Source: Tillandsia leiboldiana (lineage: Eukaryota > Streptophyta > Magnoliopsida > Poales > Bromeliaceae). Taken from it: a DNA stretch of 64,000 nt. The stretch covers positions 23,660,743 to 23,724,742 of the forward strand of contig CM055076.1 of the NCBI GenBank assembly GCA_029204045.2. The letters run 5' to 3'. A program made the translations under genes and the position numbers. Positions 43,629-55,016 of the stretch are shown here, one piece after another. The notes under the pieces were generated by a model. The model was not told where the DNA came from and did no database searches. It saw nothing but the letters and a program-made list of their open reading frames with translations. Each line of letters begins with the position of its first letter. Position 1 is the first letter of the stretch.

Positions 43629-44860
43629 TTGGCTCTTGTGTTTTGGAAAATAATCTATATAAAGTATCTTTAGATCATTCGTATAGTGAAATCCTTCTTA
43701 CCATGCACGGAAATGTTGGATCAAAACGTGGCATTAATAATGAAAAGTCATCCATGTTATGGCATAGGAGGTTGGGACACATATCGAAACAGAGAATCCA
43801 AAGATTAATTAGAGAAGGAATTTTGGATGATCTTGACTTCTCTAATTTTGGAACGTGTGTGGACTGCATAAAGGGAAAGCAGACCAAAACCTCCTCTAAA
43901 GGTGCCAAAAGGTGTGATGGAACATTAGAGCTGATTCATACGGATATATGCGGACCTCTCCCTCTTACGTTTACTGGCCATAAATATTTTATCACATTTA
44001 CTGATGACTACTCTCGATATGGCTATCTTTACTTGCTTAAAGAGAAATCTGAAGCATTAGATGCCTTTAAGGCATATAAGGCTGAAGTAGAGAATCAACT
44101 CGAGAGAAAGATAAAAGTGGTCAGATCAGATAGGGGTGGTGAATATTTTGGTAGACAGACAGATAAAGGCCAAATTCCTGGGCCTTTCGCTAGGTTTCTA
44201 GAGCAGTGCGGGATTGTTCCACAGTACACCATGCCAAGCACACCTGAGCAGAATGGTGTTGCTGAAAGAAGGAATCGCACATTAATTGATATGCTCAGGA
44301 GTATGATCAGTAATTCTACCATTTCGATATCATTGTGGGGTGAGGCGCTCAAAACTGCCATATATATTCTTAATCGGGTCCCTACTAAGGCTGTCACTAA
44401 GACTCCTTTTGAGCTTTGGACAGGTAGGAAACCCAGTTTAAGACATTTTCATAAATGGGGTTGTCAAGCTGAGGCCAAATTGTATGACCCACAAATAAAG
44501 AAATTGGATCCTCGAACCATTTCAGGATATTTTATTGGTTATTCAGAAAGGTCCAAAGGGTATAAGTTTTACTGTCCATCACTTCCTATAAAGATTGCAG
44601 AAACTAAAACAGCACGGTTTATTGAGGATGAAACAGTTAGTGGGAGCTCTGAACCTCGGTTCGTTGAATTTGATGAAATTCAAGAGCATTTAGATTCTGT
44701 ACAGAATATACCCATTATTGTTCCTAATAATTTGATGGTTCCAGTTCCAGTAGAACAACAAGTTATTTTGGAACCACAAAGTGAAGGTGAACCTATCGTT
44801 GATAATCCACATCAAGATTTACAAGTGGATGATCAGATAGATTTAAGAAGATCCTCATGA
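43568..44860 (+). CDS. Copia 1 pre-integrase and integrase (stop-terminated)
   Basis: This frame picks up the polyprotein after the frameshift. It has the pre-integrase zinc region (LWHRRLGHISKQRI ... CVDCIKGKQ) and the integrase core with its acidic triad: HTDICGPL, FTDDYSRYGYLYLL, and EQNGVAERRNRTL. The frame ends at TGA 44858-44860, where neighbouring sequence continues in the same frame; a CGA-to-TGA change is the simple explanation. Confidence 0.88.
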   Translation: MGYSFNFDNKVFSLSYKSEIVGSCVLENNLYKVSLDHSYSEILLTMHGNVGSKRGINNEKSSMLWHRRLGHISKQRIQRLIREGILDDLDFSNFGTCVDCIKGKQTKTSSKGAKRCDGTLELIHTDICGPLPLTFTGHKYFITFTDDYSRYGYLYLLKEKSEALDAFKAYKAEVENQLERKIKVVRSDRGGEYFGRQTDKGQIPGPFARFLEQCGIVPQYTMPSTPEQNGVAERRNRTLIDMLRSMISNSTISISLWGEALKTAIYILNRVPTKAVTKTPFELWTGRKPSLRHFHKWGCQAEAKLYDPQIKKLDPRTISGYFIGYSERSKGYKFYCPSLPIKIAETKTARFIEDETVSGSSEPRFVEFDEIQEHLDSVQNIPIIVPNNLMVPVPVEQQVILEPQSEGEPIVDNPHQDLQVDDQIDLRRSS

Positions 44861-44875
44861 CAGAGAAGACCGGCT

Positions 44876-46504
44876 ATGTTTAGCGATTATATTGTCTATC
44901 TTTATGAGAATGGTCAGAACTTTGATGATCCTCTCAGTTTTTCCGAAACCATAAATAGCAGTAATGCAACAGAATGGTACAATGCCATGAAAGATGAGAT
45001 TGAATCCATGAACCACAATAAGGTATGGGATCTTGTTGAGTTACCTGTAGGAGTTAAACCTGTAGGATGCAAGTGGGTTTATAAAATCAAATGGGACTCC
45101 AAAGGTAACATAGAGAAATACAAGGCCCGTCTTGTGGCAAAAGGGTTTACTCAGAAAGAAGGCATTGATTATAAAGAGACTTTCTCTCCGGTATCGAGAA
45201 AGGAATCTTTCCGTGTGATTATGGCTCTGGTTGCTCATTACGATCTCGAGCTATACCAGATGGATGTAAAAACTGCCTTTTTAAATGGAGATCTTCATGA
45301 AGAGGTATATATGAGTCAACCTGAAGGATTCTCGCAAAAAGAAAAGGAGCACTTGGTATGCAAATTAAAGAAATCAATATATGGACTAAAACAGGCCTCC
45401 CGACAATGGTACTTAAAGTTTAAACAAACAGTTTTAACCTTTGGTTTTAAAGAAAACATTGTTGATCAATGTATATATCTGAAGGTTAGTGGGAGTAAAA
45501 TAATTTTCTTAGTCCTTTATGTTGATGATATTTTGCTTGCCAGTAATGATCTCGGACTATTGCATGACACTAAAGAATTTCTTTTCCAAAATTTTGAAAT
45601 GAAAGATTTAGGTGGGGCCTCATATGTTCTTGGTATTGAAATTAAAAGAGATAGACATAAAGGTTTACTCGGTCTATCTCAAAAGGCCTACATAAAGAAA
45701 GTTTTGGAAAATTTTGAAATGCATAATTGTAAACCGAGTGTTGCTCCCGTTCAGAAAGGGGATAAGCTTAATGCTTTTCAGTGTCCCAAGAACCAATTAG
45801 AAATTGAACAGATGAAAACCATACCATATGCCTCTGCAGTTGGTAGTCTTATGTATGCACAGACGTGCACACGTCCGGATATTGCTTTTGCCGTTGGATT
45901 GCTTGGCAGGTATCAAAGTAATCCAGGTATGGAGCATTGGAAGGCTGCTAAGAAAGTTATGAGGTATTTGAAGGGTACTTTGGATCATATGCTGATATAC
46001 AGGAGATCAGATCATTTGGAGTTGATTGGATATTCAGACTCTGATTTTGCGGGATGCCCGGATACCAGAATGTCTACAACTGGGTATATTTTTCTGCTTG
46101 CTGGTGGAGCGATTTCATGGAAGAGCAGCAAACAAAGTATTACTGCTCCTTCGACCATGGCTGCAGAGTACATTGCATGTTATGAGACCACATCACAGGC
46201 TATTTGGCTTAGGAATTTTATCACAGACTTAAAGATTGTGGACTCCATTGCTCGTCCAATAAAGATTTTCTGTGATAGTTCAGCTGCAGTTTCCTTTGCC
46301 AATAACAACAAGATTACGACGGGGTGTAAACACTTGGACACCAAGTATCTTGTGGTGAGAGAGAAGATAAATGAAGGATATGTTCGAATTGAATACATCA
46401 GTACCAAGTGTATGGTTGCAGACCCAATGACCAAGGGGCTAGCACCTGGGTCATATAAAGATCATGTTTGTAGCATGGGTCTAATGAGTTCTTTTGATGT
46501 ATAA
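44876..46504 (+). CDS. Copia 1 reverse transcriptase and RNase H
   Basis: In frame with the preceding segment but separated by a nonsense codon. RT motifs are KARLVAKGFTQKEGIDY, MDVKTAFLNGDL, and the catalytic LYVDDILLAS. RNase H follows (GYSDSDFAGCPDTRMSTTGY; FCDSSAAVSFANNN), ending in MSSFDV at 46501 plus stop. These domains look intact in themselves. Confidence 0.9.
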   Translation: MFSDYIVYLYENGQNFDDPLSFSETINSSNATEWYNAMKDEIESMNHNKVWDLVELPVGVKPVGCKWVYKIKWDSKGNIEKYKARLVAKGFTQKEGIDYKETFSPVSRKESFRVIMALVAHYDLELYQMDVKTAFLNGDLHEEVYMSQPEGFSQKEKEHLVCKLKKSIYGLKQASRQWYLKFKQTVLTFGFKENIVDQCIYLKVSGSKIIFLVLYVDDILLASNDLGLLHDTKEFLFQNFEMKDLGGASYVLGIEIKRDRHKGLLGLSQKAYIKKVLENFEMHNCKPSVAPVQKGDKLNAFQCPKNQLEIEQMKTIPYASAVGSLMYAQTCTRPDIAFAVGLLGRYQSNPGMEHWKAAKKVMRYLKGTLDHMLIYRRSDHLELIGYSDSDFAGCPDTRMSTTGYIFLLAGGAISWKSSKQSITAPSTMAAEYIACYETTSQAIWLRNFITDLKIVDSIARPIKIFCDSSAAVSFANNNKITTGCKHLDTKYLVVREKINEGYVRIEYISTKCMVADPMTKGLAPGSYKDHVCSMGLMSSFDV

Positions 46505-47770
46505 GATTCTGACATTATTTTTATCTTTTTTCTATAAAGTTACAGTTTTGATGCAGCTGTATTGGACCGTTTAATAGACATAAAGCTTTGTCTGTTAACG
46601 AATGGACATATAGTTTTAGTTCATTCATAAAGTTGTGCCATATAAAGTGCTTGGCTAGGAGATGAAGATGATACGGTAATTATGGAAGGAAAATTTCAAT
46701 ATAGAGAGGTGGACCGCCATAGTTCCTATCATTGTAGTCTTTTAGTTTGAGTTAAGGATCAAGTGAGTTCTAAGGTATTTGACCATAAAGTTTCCAATAA
46801 TGCGCAATAAAGTTTGGAATATAGAAATCCGTTCATGAAATATAATTAATATAAGCCAAGTGGGAGATTGTTAGGATTTCCATATATGTGGCCTAATTAA
46901 TTATATTTAAGTTTGGATTTACTATAGATAAGGTCAATCCTAAAAGATATAGAATTACTTGATATGGTATATCTTATCCCTTTCCTATCCATTTAAATTA
47001 AATAGAATCCTAACCGACTTTGATGGAAAGTCGATCTCGAATCTATATAAAGGGGTACTGGTCCTGCCACCTACTCATGTGCATTCTGGTAAGATTATTC
47101 ATCAAATTCACACCATACGGAAGAGTGCCTGAGAAAGGAGGAGAAACCAGATTACCTAGTTCGGTCGGTACTGTTTAGTATTGCAACCGAATTTCTTGCT
47201 TCCGCTGTTTAATCAAGAATTTTCTCGATGACGCTCTGTAAGTTATTTTACAGTTTTATTTATGATCCGGAATATTGGTATGTATTGATTTAATATTTTA
47301 TGCCATATAAATTCCATCAGATGAATCCTACTGCCCACCATGCACCATCGTATCCTCCAGGGTAGTAAGGAGGCGACAGCTGAGGAGGAGAAGGAAGAGA
47401 AGAAGGAGGATGAGGGGCTCTTTTCTGAAGGACCCGGTAAATTTCATCTTCCTATCAAAGCAAAATGCTATTGCCATTTCTATTACTCAACCACCAAATC
47501 CAGAAGAAGCTCAGTTGGGTTCTAAGATGCTAAAACAAGCCTTCATAGAAAAACAGCTGTACAGGACTAAATTGATCAAAATGGCTCTTTTGTTGTGCAA
47601 AATTGTACACTTCAGGTCGAAAAAATTCCATAAACTTTGGAATGAAAATCCAATTGGAGATGATTGCGGGTACATACGCAGCGAAGGGGTCGCGACTGTG
47701 ACGAAGAATGCGGCAACCATGAGCCAAGTGATGAGAGCTAGCTAGCAGAGCAGTGTTCTTCCTTATAAGC

Positions 47771-48665
47771 TGTTGATTAAAATTCAAAATTTAAACTTAT
47801 TTTATCTTTATTTTATTTATTTTTATTTATTTTTATTTCAATATGTTTTTATTTTTAATACGCAACATTCTTGCGTACGCGCGGACGTTACGGCCGCGCG
47901 CCCCTTAGACCCGCTCTCAAACCGCGCGCTACGCGCGGACGTTTCGGCCGCGCGCCCTTTAGACCCGCTCTCAAATTAATTAGAAGGCAACGTTCTAATT
48001 AATTAGTGAGATGGCAATGTTCTAATTGCCAAGTGTCGTTGAGGGCATGCAACGTATATATATACATATATATATATAGGTGCTGGCAGCAGGGCTGAGA
48101 GACGAGAGTGCGTGTGTATTCTTTTCAATTTCAAAGACGAATTTGATACTTCTAAAAGAAAGTTTGTAGTTGTTTTATTTTTTGGGTGTTGAAGAAATTC
48201 CGTCAACCTCTTCCGCGTTCGTGTCCGTAGGAGGAGGAATTCCGGTCGTATCTTGGGGCGGTGTTTTCGACTAATTCCGCACGAAGGAGGGAAATACGCC
48301 TTAGGACAGTGCCTAGCGCGCTTCCGGAACTCTCGGTTCAAATTCTTCGTCGTACATTTGGATTTAGCGATTATCTGTAAGTCTATTTTTATTTTGTTAT
48401 CACAAATATTTAGTTGGATTTTAATAACAATCAAAATTCTGTTGTGGGTAAATCCCAACATTCTAAGGCGTAATCCTATTTGATTGTAATTAAAATCTGA
48501 CGGTGCTAATCCGTTAAGAAATATATTTTGCATATAATTCTGTTTGTCAACTTGATTGTATGTCTATCATCCAAATTTAAATAAATTGGGATTAGCATTT
48601 TTAAATTATATTCGTATATAATTTATTTGCAATTTACTATATTGTTTTTTCCCGAATACGTTAAA

Positions 48666-48712
<47 letters not shown>

Positions 48713-48748
48713 CACATCGCTTATCTATCTTGTACGTAAAATCCTGTT

Positions 48749-48795
<47 letters not shown>

Positions 48796-51700
48796 CAAAA
48801 AAAGAGATTGCAGTTCACTGTATTGCATTTATTAATTATTTTTTTAATCAATTGTAATATAAAAAGCATTTTGATTGCATATATTATCGATTTAAATTGC
48901 TATAAAGTTTAAATTGTTTGGGCCATCTGTTTGCTGCTGAACGAACTTTCATAATAAACTAATTGTGAATACTTAAACCCTAAAATATTCTGGTTGACTA
49001 GGGTAGAAACCTTAAACAACATGTTTGTTTGTCTAAAAAGGATTTTTGAACCTTTTTTGCAGCTCTTTGCAATCATCCTTAAATTCTCTATTCCCTCAAC
49101 TAGATTGTTTAGAATGGGTTTTGATGACACTTCTAGTCTTAAACCAGAAAAATTCAAAGGGGTAGGTTTTTTGAGGTGGCAAGAACAGTTAGAGGCTTGG
49201 CTTGTCACTTTTGGCCTCATAACTGCAATTGGAAAAACACCTCCTTATCCTACTTCTAAAAGTTTTTCTGATACTCCTCCATCTGATTCTGCTACCACCT
49301 CTGTTACAGAACCTAAATCTGTTAAATCTCCCGAGGAAATTGAATTTCATTGTAGGTTCAGAATACTTAGTTGTCTATCTGACGAACTTTATGAAACCTA
49401 TAGAAAGTACCAAACTGCCAAAGATTTATGGTATGCCTTAGAAGATGCCTACATTAGAGATAATGAAGGTATTGCCAGATTTACCATTACCGATTTTAAT
49501 AATTTTAGAATGGTAGATAACATTCCTATAAACGATCAAATCCATCAGTTTCAGAATTTTGTCCTAGAAATTCATAGAAATGGATCTACTTTTGATGAAA
49601 CCTATCAGGCTACCTGTTTACTGGACAAATTACCCCTTTCCTGGACCAAATTTGCTCAAGAGCTTAGACGTACCCAGGGAACCCTTAATCTTAGATCGGT
49701 AATCCAAGCTATTAGAATAGAAGACCAATACCGACTTAGAGAGATTAAACCGTCCATCAACCGATCGAACTTAAACCTGACCGAGATTCCAAACCAAAGC
49801 CTTGAGCCTAAACCCAAAGGTAAAAACTTTAAACCTAAGGGTAAAGGCTTTAAGGGTAGGAACCCAAACTGAAATCAAAACTTTAACCATAAACCCAACT
49901 CCAACCAATCTAGTGGAAATAAGAAAAGGGATGGTTTCTGTTATGTATGTGGTCGAGACAACCATTTTGCTTCAAAATGTTTTTATCGAAAGAAAGAGAG
50001 ATTTGTCTATAAGAAAGGCCCAAACAATCAGAGCAACCATCCTAAACCTCAGGTCAACATGATTGAGGGTGAACCCTCCAGCTCTACTTTAAGGTCAGTC
50101 TCCTTTGTACCTAATGTTAACCTTACCTATCATGATTTAGATTGGTGGTTAGATTCAGGAGCCAATGTCCATGTTTGCACTAATAGGTCCCTATTCTCCT
50201 CCTATCAGGACTCAGGTGGAGGATGTGTGACTGTTGGAGACGGAAAAGCTGTCAATGTGCTGGGGATCGGAACAGTCAAACTGAAGTTAACTTCTGGAAA
50301 GACTCTGATCCTTCACAATGTGCAGCATGTTCCCGAGATCCAACGGAACCTGATTAGTGGATCTTTATTAGTGCAATTAGGATATAAGATTGTACTTGAA
50401 TCTAATAAAGTTGTAATTTCTAAGAGAGAGATGTTCATTGGAAAAGGTTTTGTATCTGAGGGTTTATTTAAATTAAATGTACTTTCTTTTGTTGATAATA
50501 AAAATTCTTCTCCGTCAGTTTCTACTTCTTCTTCTATTGTGTTAAATACTGAATCTTGTGATGTATGGCATGGCAGATTAGGGCATGTGAACCTCAAATC
50601 TATTCTGAAATTGACCAATCTTAATCTCTTACCAAAATTCAAGATTGATTCCAAATCTAAATGTGAGATTTGTACCCAAGCTAAGCAGCCCAGGAAACCT
50701 TTTAAATCTGTTCCTTATAGGGATACCCAAATTCTTGAACTGATCCATAGTGATGTCTGTGATTCTAATAGAGTACCTACCCGTGGAGGCAGTCGCTACT
50801 TTGTGACTTTTATAGACGACTACTCCAAGTATTGTTACACCTATCTCTTGAAGACCAAAGATGAAGTCCTCTATAAGTTTAAAGCCTTTAAAGCTGAGGC
50901 TGAAAACCAATTGGATAAGAGGATTAAAATTCTAAGGTCTGATAGAGGAGGCGAGTATACTTCAAATGAATTAAACCTATTCTGCGAGGAACATGGAATA
51001 ATTCATGAAGTAACTGCTCCTTACTCACCTCAATCTAATGGTGTAGCTGAAAGAAAGAACCGAACCCTATTGGACATGGTAAATGCCATGATTTTAAGTT
51101 CTGGTGTACCTCAGAACTTGTGGGGGGAGGCTCTTTTATCAGCTTGTTTCATCCTCAATAGGATTCCCTCTAAGGATAGAACCCAGACACCTTATGATTT
51201 TTGGAAAGGAAGAGCACCTAGGTTGAGTTACTTCCGAGTGTGGGGGTGCTTGGCTAAGGTATCCATTCCTGAACCCAAAAGAAAGAAGATAGGACCTAAA
51301 ACTGTAGATGCTATCTTTATTGGATATTCCTTAGATAGTAATACCTATAGATTTCTTGTGATCAATTCTGAGATTTCTGAAATTTCCAATGATACTTTGA
51401 TTGAATCTAGAGATGCAACTTTCTTTGAAAATATTTTTCTTTTCAAAACCCGCATCTCTAGATCTGCCCCTGATTATCAGTCTACTTTTGATCATGCATC
51501 TATACCCACATCTGATTTGCATTATAGTTTAGATCCTGTAGAATCTGATCCTATTCCTGAATTAAGGAGAAGTAAGAGAACTCGCTTTGAGAAGAACTTT
51601 GGAGAAGACTTCTTTACTTTCTTAATTGAAAGCACTCCTTCGTCTTATAAAGAAGCAATGAGTTCTCCTGAAACTTCCTTTTGGAAGGAGGCTATAAAAA

Positions 51701-54443
51701 GTGAGATAGAATCAATTATTTGTAATAACACTTGGATTCTCACTGATTTACCTCCTGGTTGTAAACCCCTAGGATGTAAGTGGATCTTTAGAAAGAAACT
51801 TAGGACTGACGGATCGGTAGAGAAGTATAAGGCGCGACTTGTTGCTCAAGGTTTTTGACAAAAAGCTGATGTCGACTACTTTGACACTTATGCGCCTGTT
51901 GCTCGCATTGCTACTATCCGAATTCTTCTTGCATTAGCATCCATTCATAAACTTTTGATCCATCAAATGGATGTCAAGACCGCTTTTCTTCATGGTGATC
52001 TTGAAGAAGAAATCTATATGACTCAACCTGAAGGTTTTTCTGTGCCTGGTCAAGAGGATAAGGTGTGTAAATTAGTTCGCTCTCTATACGGACTAAAACA
52101 AGCACCTAAACAGTGGCATGAGAAATTTGACAGTGTTATAGCTTCATATGGATTTCTGACCAACGATTATGACAACTGTCTCTATTTCAAAAGATTTGAT
52201 GATCGTTGTGTCCTTCTTTGCCTCTATGTTGATGACATCCTGATTCTTGCTCCTGATCTTGATCTAATTAACCAAGTTAAATCCTTTTTATCGACTCATT
52301 TTGAGATGAAGGATCTTGGTGAAGCAGATGTAATTTTAGGAATGAAGATTATTAGATCATCTGATTCTATTTGTCTAACCCAATCTCATTATACCCAAAT
52401 GGTTCTTGATAAGTTTGGTTATTCTGATTGCTCTCCTGTCTCTACTTCTTTTGATCCTAGTGTTCAACTTGTGAAGAACACTAGTAATCCTGTGAATCAG
52501 GAAAGATTTGCTCAGATTATTGGTTCTCTGCTGTACCTAACCAATAGAACTCGACCCGACATTGCCTATGCCATATCAAGATTGAGTAGATATACTAGTA
52601 GTCCTAGTATGATTCATTGGATTGCTCTGGAAAGAGTATTTCGTTATCTTAAAGGTACTCTTTCTTTTGCTCTTAATTTTGTTGGCTATCCTGCTGTAAT
52701 TGAGGGATACAGCGATGCCAATTGGATTTCTGATTCTTTGGATATTAAATCTACTTCCGGCTATGTTTTTATTCTTGGTGGTAGTGCAGTTTCTTGGCAA
52801 TCCACCAAACAGACTATAATAGCCAGAAGTACTATGGAGGCTGAGTTAGTTGCTCTTGATACTACTTGTCTTGAAGCCGAGTGGCTCAAGAACTTACTGT
52901 CATCGATTCCATTGATTTCTACTCCTATTCCACCAATTTCTATTCGGTGTGATTCTCGAGCTGCAATTGACTTTTGTAAAAAGAAATTGGTAAATTCTAA
53001 AGCTAGTAGACATATTAAGTTGAGACAAAAGTCTGTTAGATGGCTAACTTCTCATGATGTTGTTTCTTTAAGTTTTATCAGATCTGATCAGAATCTTGCA
53101 GATTGCTTGACGAAAGGCCTGAATAGGACTAAAGTCCTGGAGTCATCGAGGGGGATGGGGCTTTGCCCGTAAAGGGCCTTCCTGCAGTGGGAACCCAACC
53201 TTTGTGATAGGAGATCCCTTGAAGAAGGTTCAATGTGGTAAAAACAAGCTGTCAGGTTGGCCAAAGAGCACTTTCTACTGTTTTATAGAGGAGTTTATCT
53301 CCAATCCCATCCCTATGATGAGTAGCGCTCTGTGTAGTGGTTGAGGTTGAGTCTATAACTCTTAATGGGATCCAAGGCGGTAATTCCGCGAGATGTGACT
53401 CTACACACATCCCTGGAGGAAACCACCTATATAAGAATATTCGTACAAGGCCGCGACTATGAGATGTGGGCTGTCCATAGAAATTCTTATGAAAAATCAA
53501 GATATTGTGCATGGCCTCTAATGCACAGACCCGCGACGGAGATTTCTGTACTATGTGTGTGGTAGTCGAAATCAGGGTCAAAGGAACGTAGTTCAAGACC
53601 TGGTTCACTCCGATTCCTTCTGATGGAAACTATCTACACTAAGTGAGGTCAAGTCTCTTAAAGATACCTTACCTATTACATAGTATAAACACCCAATGAT
53701 TTATTTAATTAATTTATTTATTTTATTTTGTGATTTTGAATTTTGTGGGGGATTGTTGATTAAAATTCAAAATTTAAACTTATTTTATCTTTATTTTATT
53801 TATTTTTATTAATTTTTATTTCAATATGTTTTTATTTTTAATACGCAACATTCCTGCGTACGCGCGGACGTTACAGCCGCGCGCCCCTTAGACCCGCTCT
53901 CAAACCGCGCGCTACGCGCGGACGTTTCGGCCGCGCGCCCTTTAGACCCGCTCTCAAATTAATTAGAAGGCAACGTTCTAATTAATTAGTGAGATGGCAA
54001 CGTTCTAATTGCCAAGTGTCGTTGAGGGCATGCAACGTATATATATACATATATATATATAGGTGCTGGCAGCAGGGCTGAGAGACGAGAGTGTGTGTGT
54101 ATTCTTTTCAATTTCAAAGACGAATTTGATACTTCTAAAAGAAAGTTTGTAGTTGTTTTATTTTTTGGGTGTTGAAGAAATTCCGTCAACCTCTTCCGCG
54201 TTCGTGTCCGTAGGAGGAGGAATTCCGGTCGTATCTTGGGGCGGTGTTTTCGACTAATTCCGCACGAAGGAGGGAAATACGCCTTAGGACAGTGCCTAGC
54301 GCGCTTCCGGAACTCTCGGTTCAAATTCTTCGTCGTACATTTGGATTTAGCGATTATCTGTAAGTCTATTTTTATTTTGTTATCACAAATATTTAGTTGG
54401 ATTTTAATAACAATCAAAATTCTGTTGTGGGTAAATCCCAACA
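47771..54443 (+). mobile_element. Copia LTR retrotransposon 2 (6,673 bp), TSD TAAGC
   Basis: LTRs of 690 bp (47771-48460 and 53754-54443; TGTTGATTAAAATTC...AAATCCCAACA) differ at about five positions. Flanks TAAGC at 47766-47770 and 54444-54448 are identical. The purine tract TTGTGGGGGAT precedes the 3' LTR. I see no TGG-initiated primer site right after the 5' LTR (sequence TTCTAAGGCG), so the primer is unknown. The LTR has an internal CpG-rich tandem duplication (CGCGCGGACGTT(A/T)CGGCCGCGCG). The leader has long T and A runs at 48667-48793. Gag-pol is one frame interrupted by two TGA codons. Confidence 0.94.
49114..53172 (+). CDS. Copia 2 gag-pol polyprotein with two in-frame TGA codons
   Basis: From MGFDDTSSLKPEKFKG the frame gives a Copia gag (to about 49870) and, past a TGA at 49870-49872, the zinc knuckle CYVCGRDNHFASKC. 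Protease follows (DWWLDSGANVHVC), then the pre-integrase zinc region (WHGRLGHVNLKS; CEICTQAKQ), integrase (HSDVCDS; DDYSKYCYTYLL; SNGVAERKNRTLLDM), then RT, interrupted by TGA at 51856-51858 just after KARLVAQGF. It continues with QMDVKTAFLHGDLEEEIYM, LYVDDILIL and RNase H (GYSDANWISDSLDIKSTSGY). No frameshift is present. Both stops fit C-to-T change at CGA. The start may lie slightly upstream (frame open from 48994), but the MGF start is typical. Confidence 0.9.
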
Positions 54444-54729
54444 TAAGCATCATCTTCTTGAACAAAGATCCCAAGTATGTATGTGTGCTTTGAATCCTTA
54501 TGCTAATACTCAAGCCTTTATATATTGTTAGGGTATCTCTGAGTTTGTGTATCTTTGAGTTAGTATTTCTTGCTTATGATTGCTTATTGTCTCTTGCTTA
54601 GGAGAAAATCTCACATTGGCTGTAATAATTTTGGTAGAGAATTTCCTTCCTCTTTCGTTCTCTTCCTTATCTGAGTCTACAAATTAGAATGAATTATGTG
54701 CCCAATGCATACTTTATTCTACCAATATG

Positions 54730-55011
54730 TGTTGGCTATTTATTTATGGGTTAAAAATAGGTCCAACTTCCTGCCCGTGACAATAGGCCCAGGAGACTAA
54801 TAAGTTGAGTTGGGTGAGCCCAATAAGTTGAGTGGGGCTGCGGTCCATAATAGACCTAACGGCAAGAGGCCCAACAATAGACCCAACGTCCAGATGGGTT
54901 GAGTCCGGTCGAGACCCGTGGGCGCTGTGTCTGTACGCTTTAAGTAAATTGGTTGCGTATTTCTAATAGCTCGAGCTTTTGGAATTAATGGTTAGCGCCA
55001 ACGATCCTACA
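54730..55011 (+). mobile_element. Solo LTR of the 9374-type TRIM, TSD ATATG
   Basis: TGTTGGCTATTTATTTATGG...AACGATCCTACA matches both LTRs of the TRIM at 9374-9998. It is flanked by ATATG at 54725-54729 and 55012-55016. Its length is 282 bp. Confidence 0.93.
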
Positions 55012-55016
55012 ATATG

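Larger units (their letters stand above)
40730..47319 (+). mobile_element. Copia LTR retrotransposon 1 (6,590 bp), TSD GATGA
   Basis: LTRs of 451 bp (40730-41180 and 46869-47319; TGTTAGGATTTCC...AATTCCATCA) differ at three positions that I can see (about 0.7%). Flanks GATGA at 40725-40729 and 47320-47324 are identical. The primer site TGGTATCAGAGAC at 41183-41195 fits initiator tRNA-Met. The polypurine tract AAGTGGGAGA directly precedes the 3' LTR. The leader is long (1.4 kb). Despite the young LTRs the coding region carries a frameshift, a nonsense codon and a loss of the gag zinc knuckle. Confidence 0.95.
39540..47770 (+). pseudogene. Unrecognised GC-rich host sequence split by three LTR insertions
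   Basis: The host segments are 39540-39849, 40507-40729 and about 47325-47770. The first two join in one open frame across the solo LTR: a Ser/Pro-rich stretch followed by LLRRFSASPAAAFADESRSS and GDRVVAWSSSELRIGRPEG up to SPDVVINVYIIHSS and a stop. The N-terminal composition resembles an organelle transit peptide. Beyond the first Copia the sequence has a charged segment (EEEKEEKKEDEGLFSEGPGKF) in another frame. I do not recognise a family, and splice sites are not clear, so this may be a decayed gene or only GC-rich intergenic DNA. Confidence 0.35.

Noticed and set aside
48994..49113. Upstream extension of the Copia 2 gag frame
   Set aside because: Gag-like sequence begins at the ATG at 49114; the upstream part has no gag similarity.
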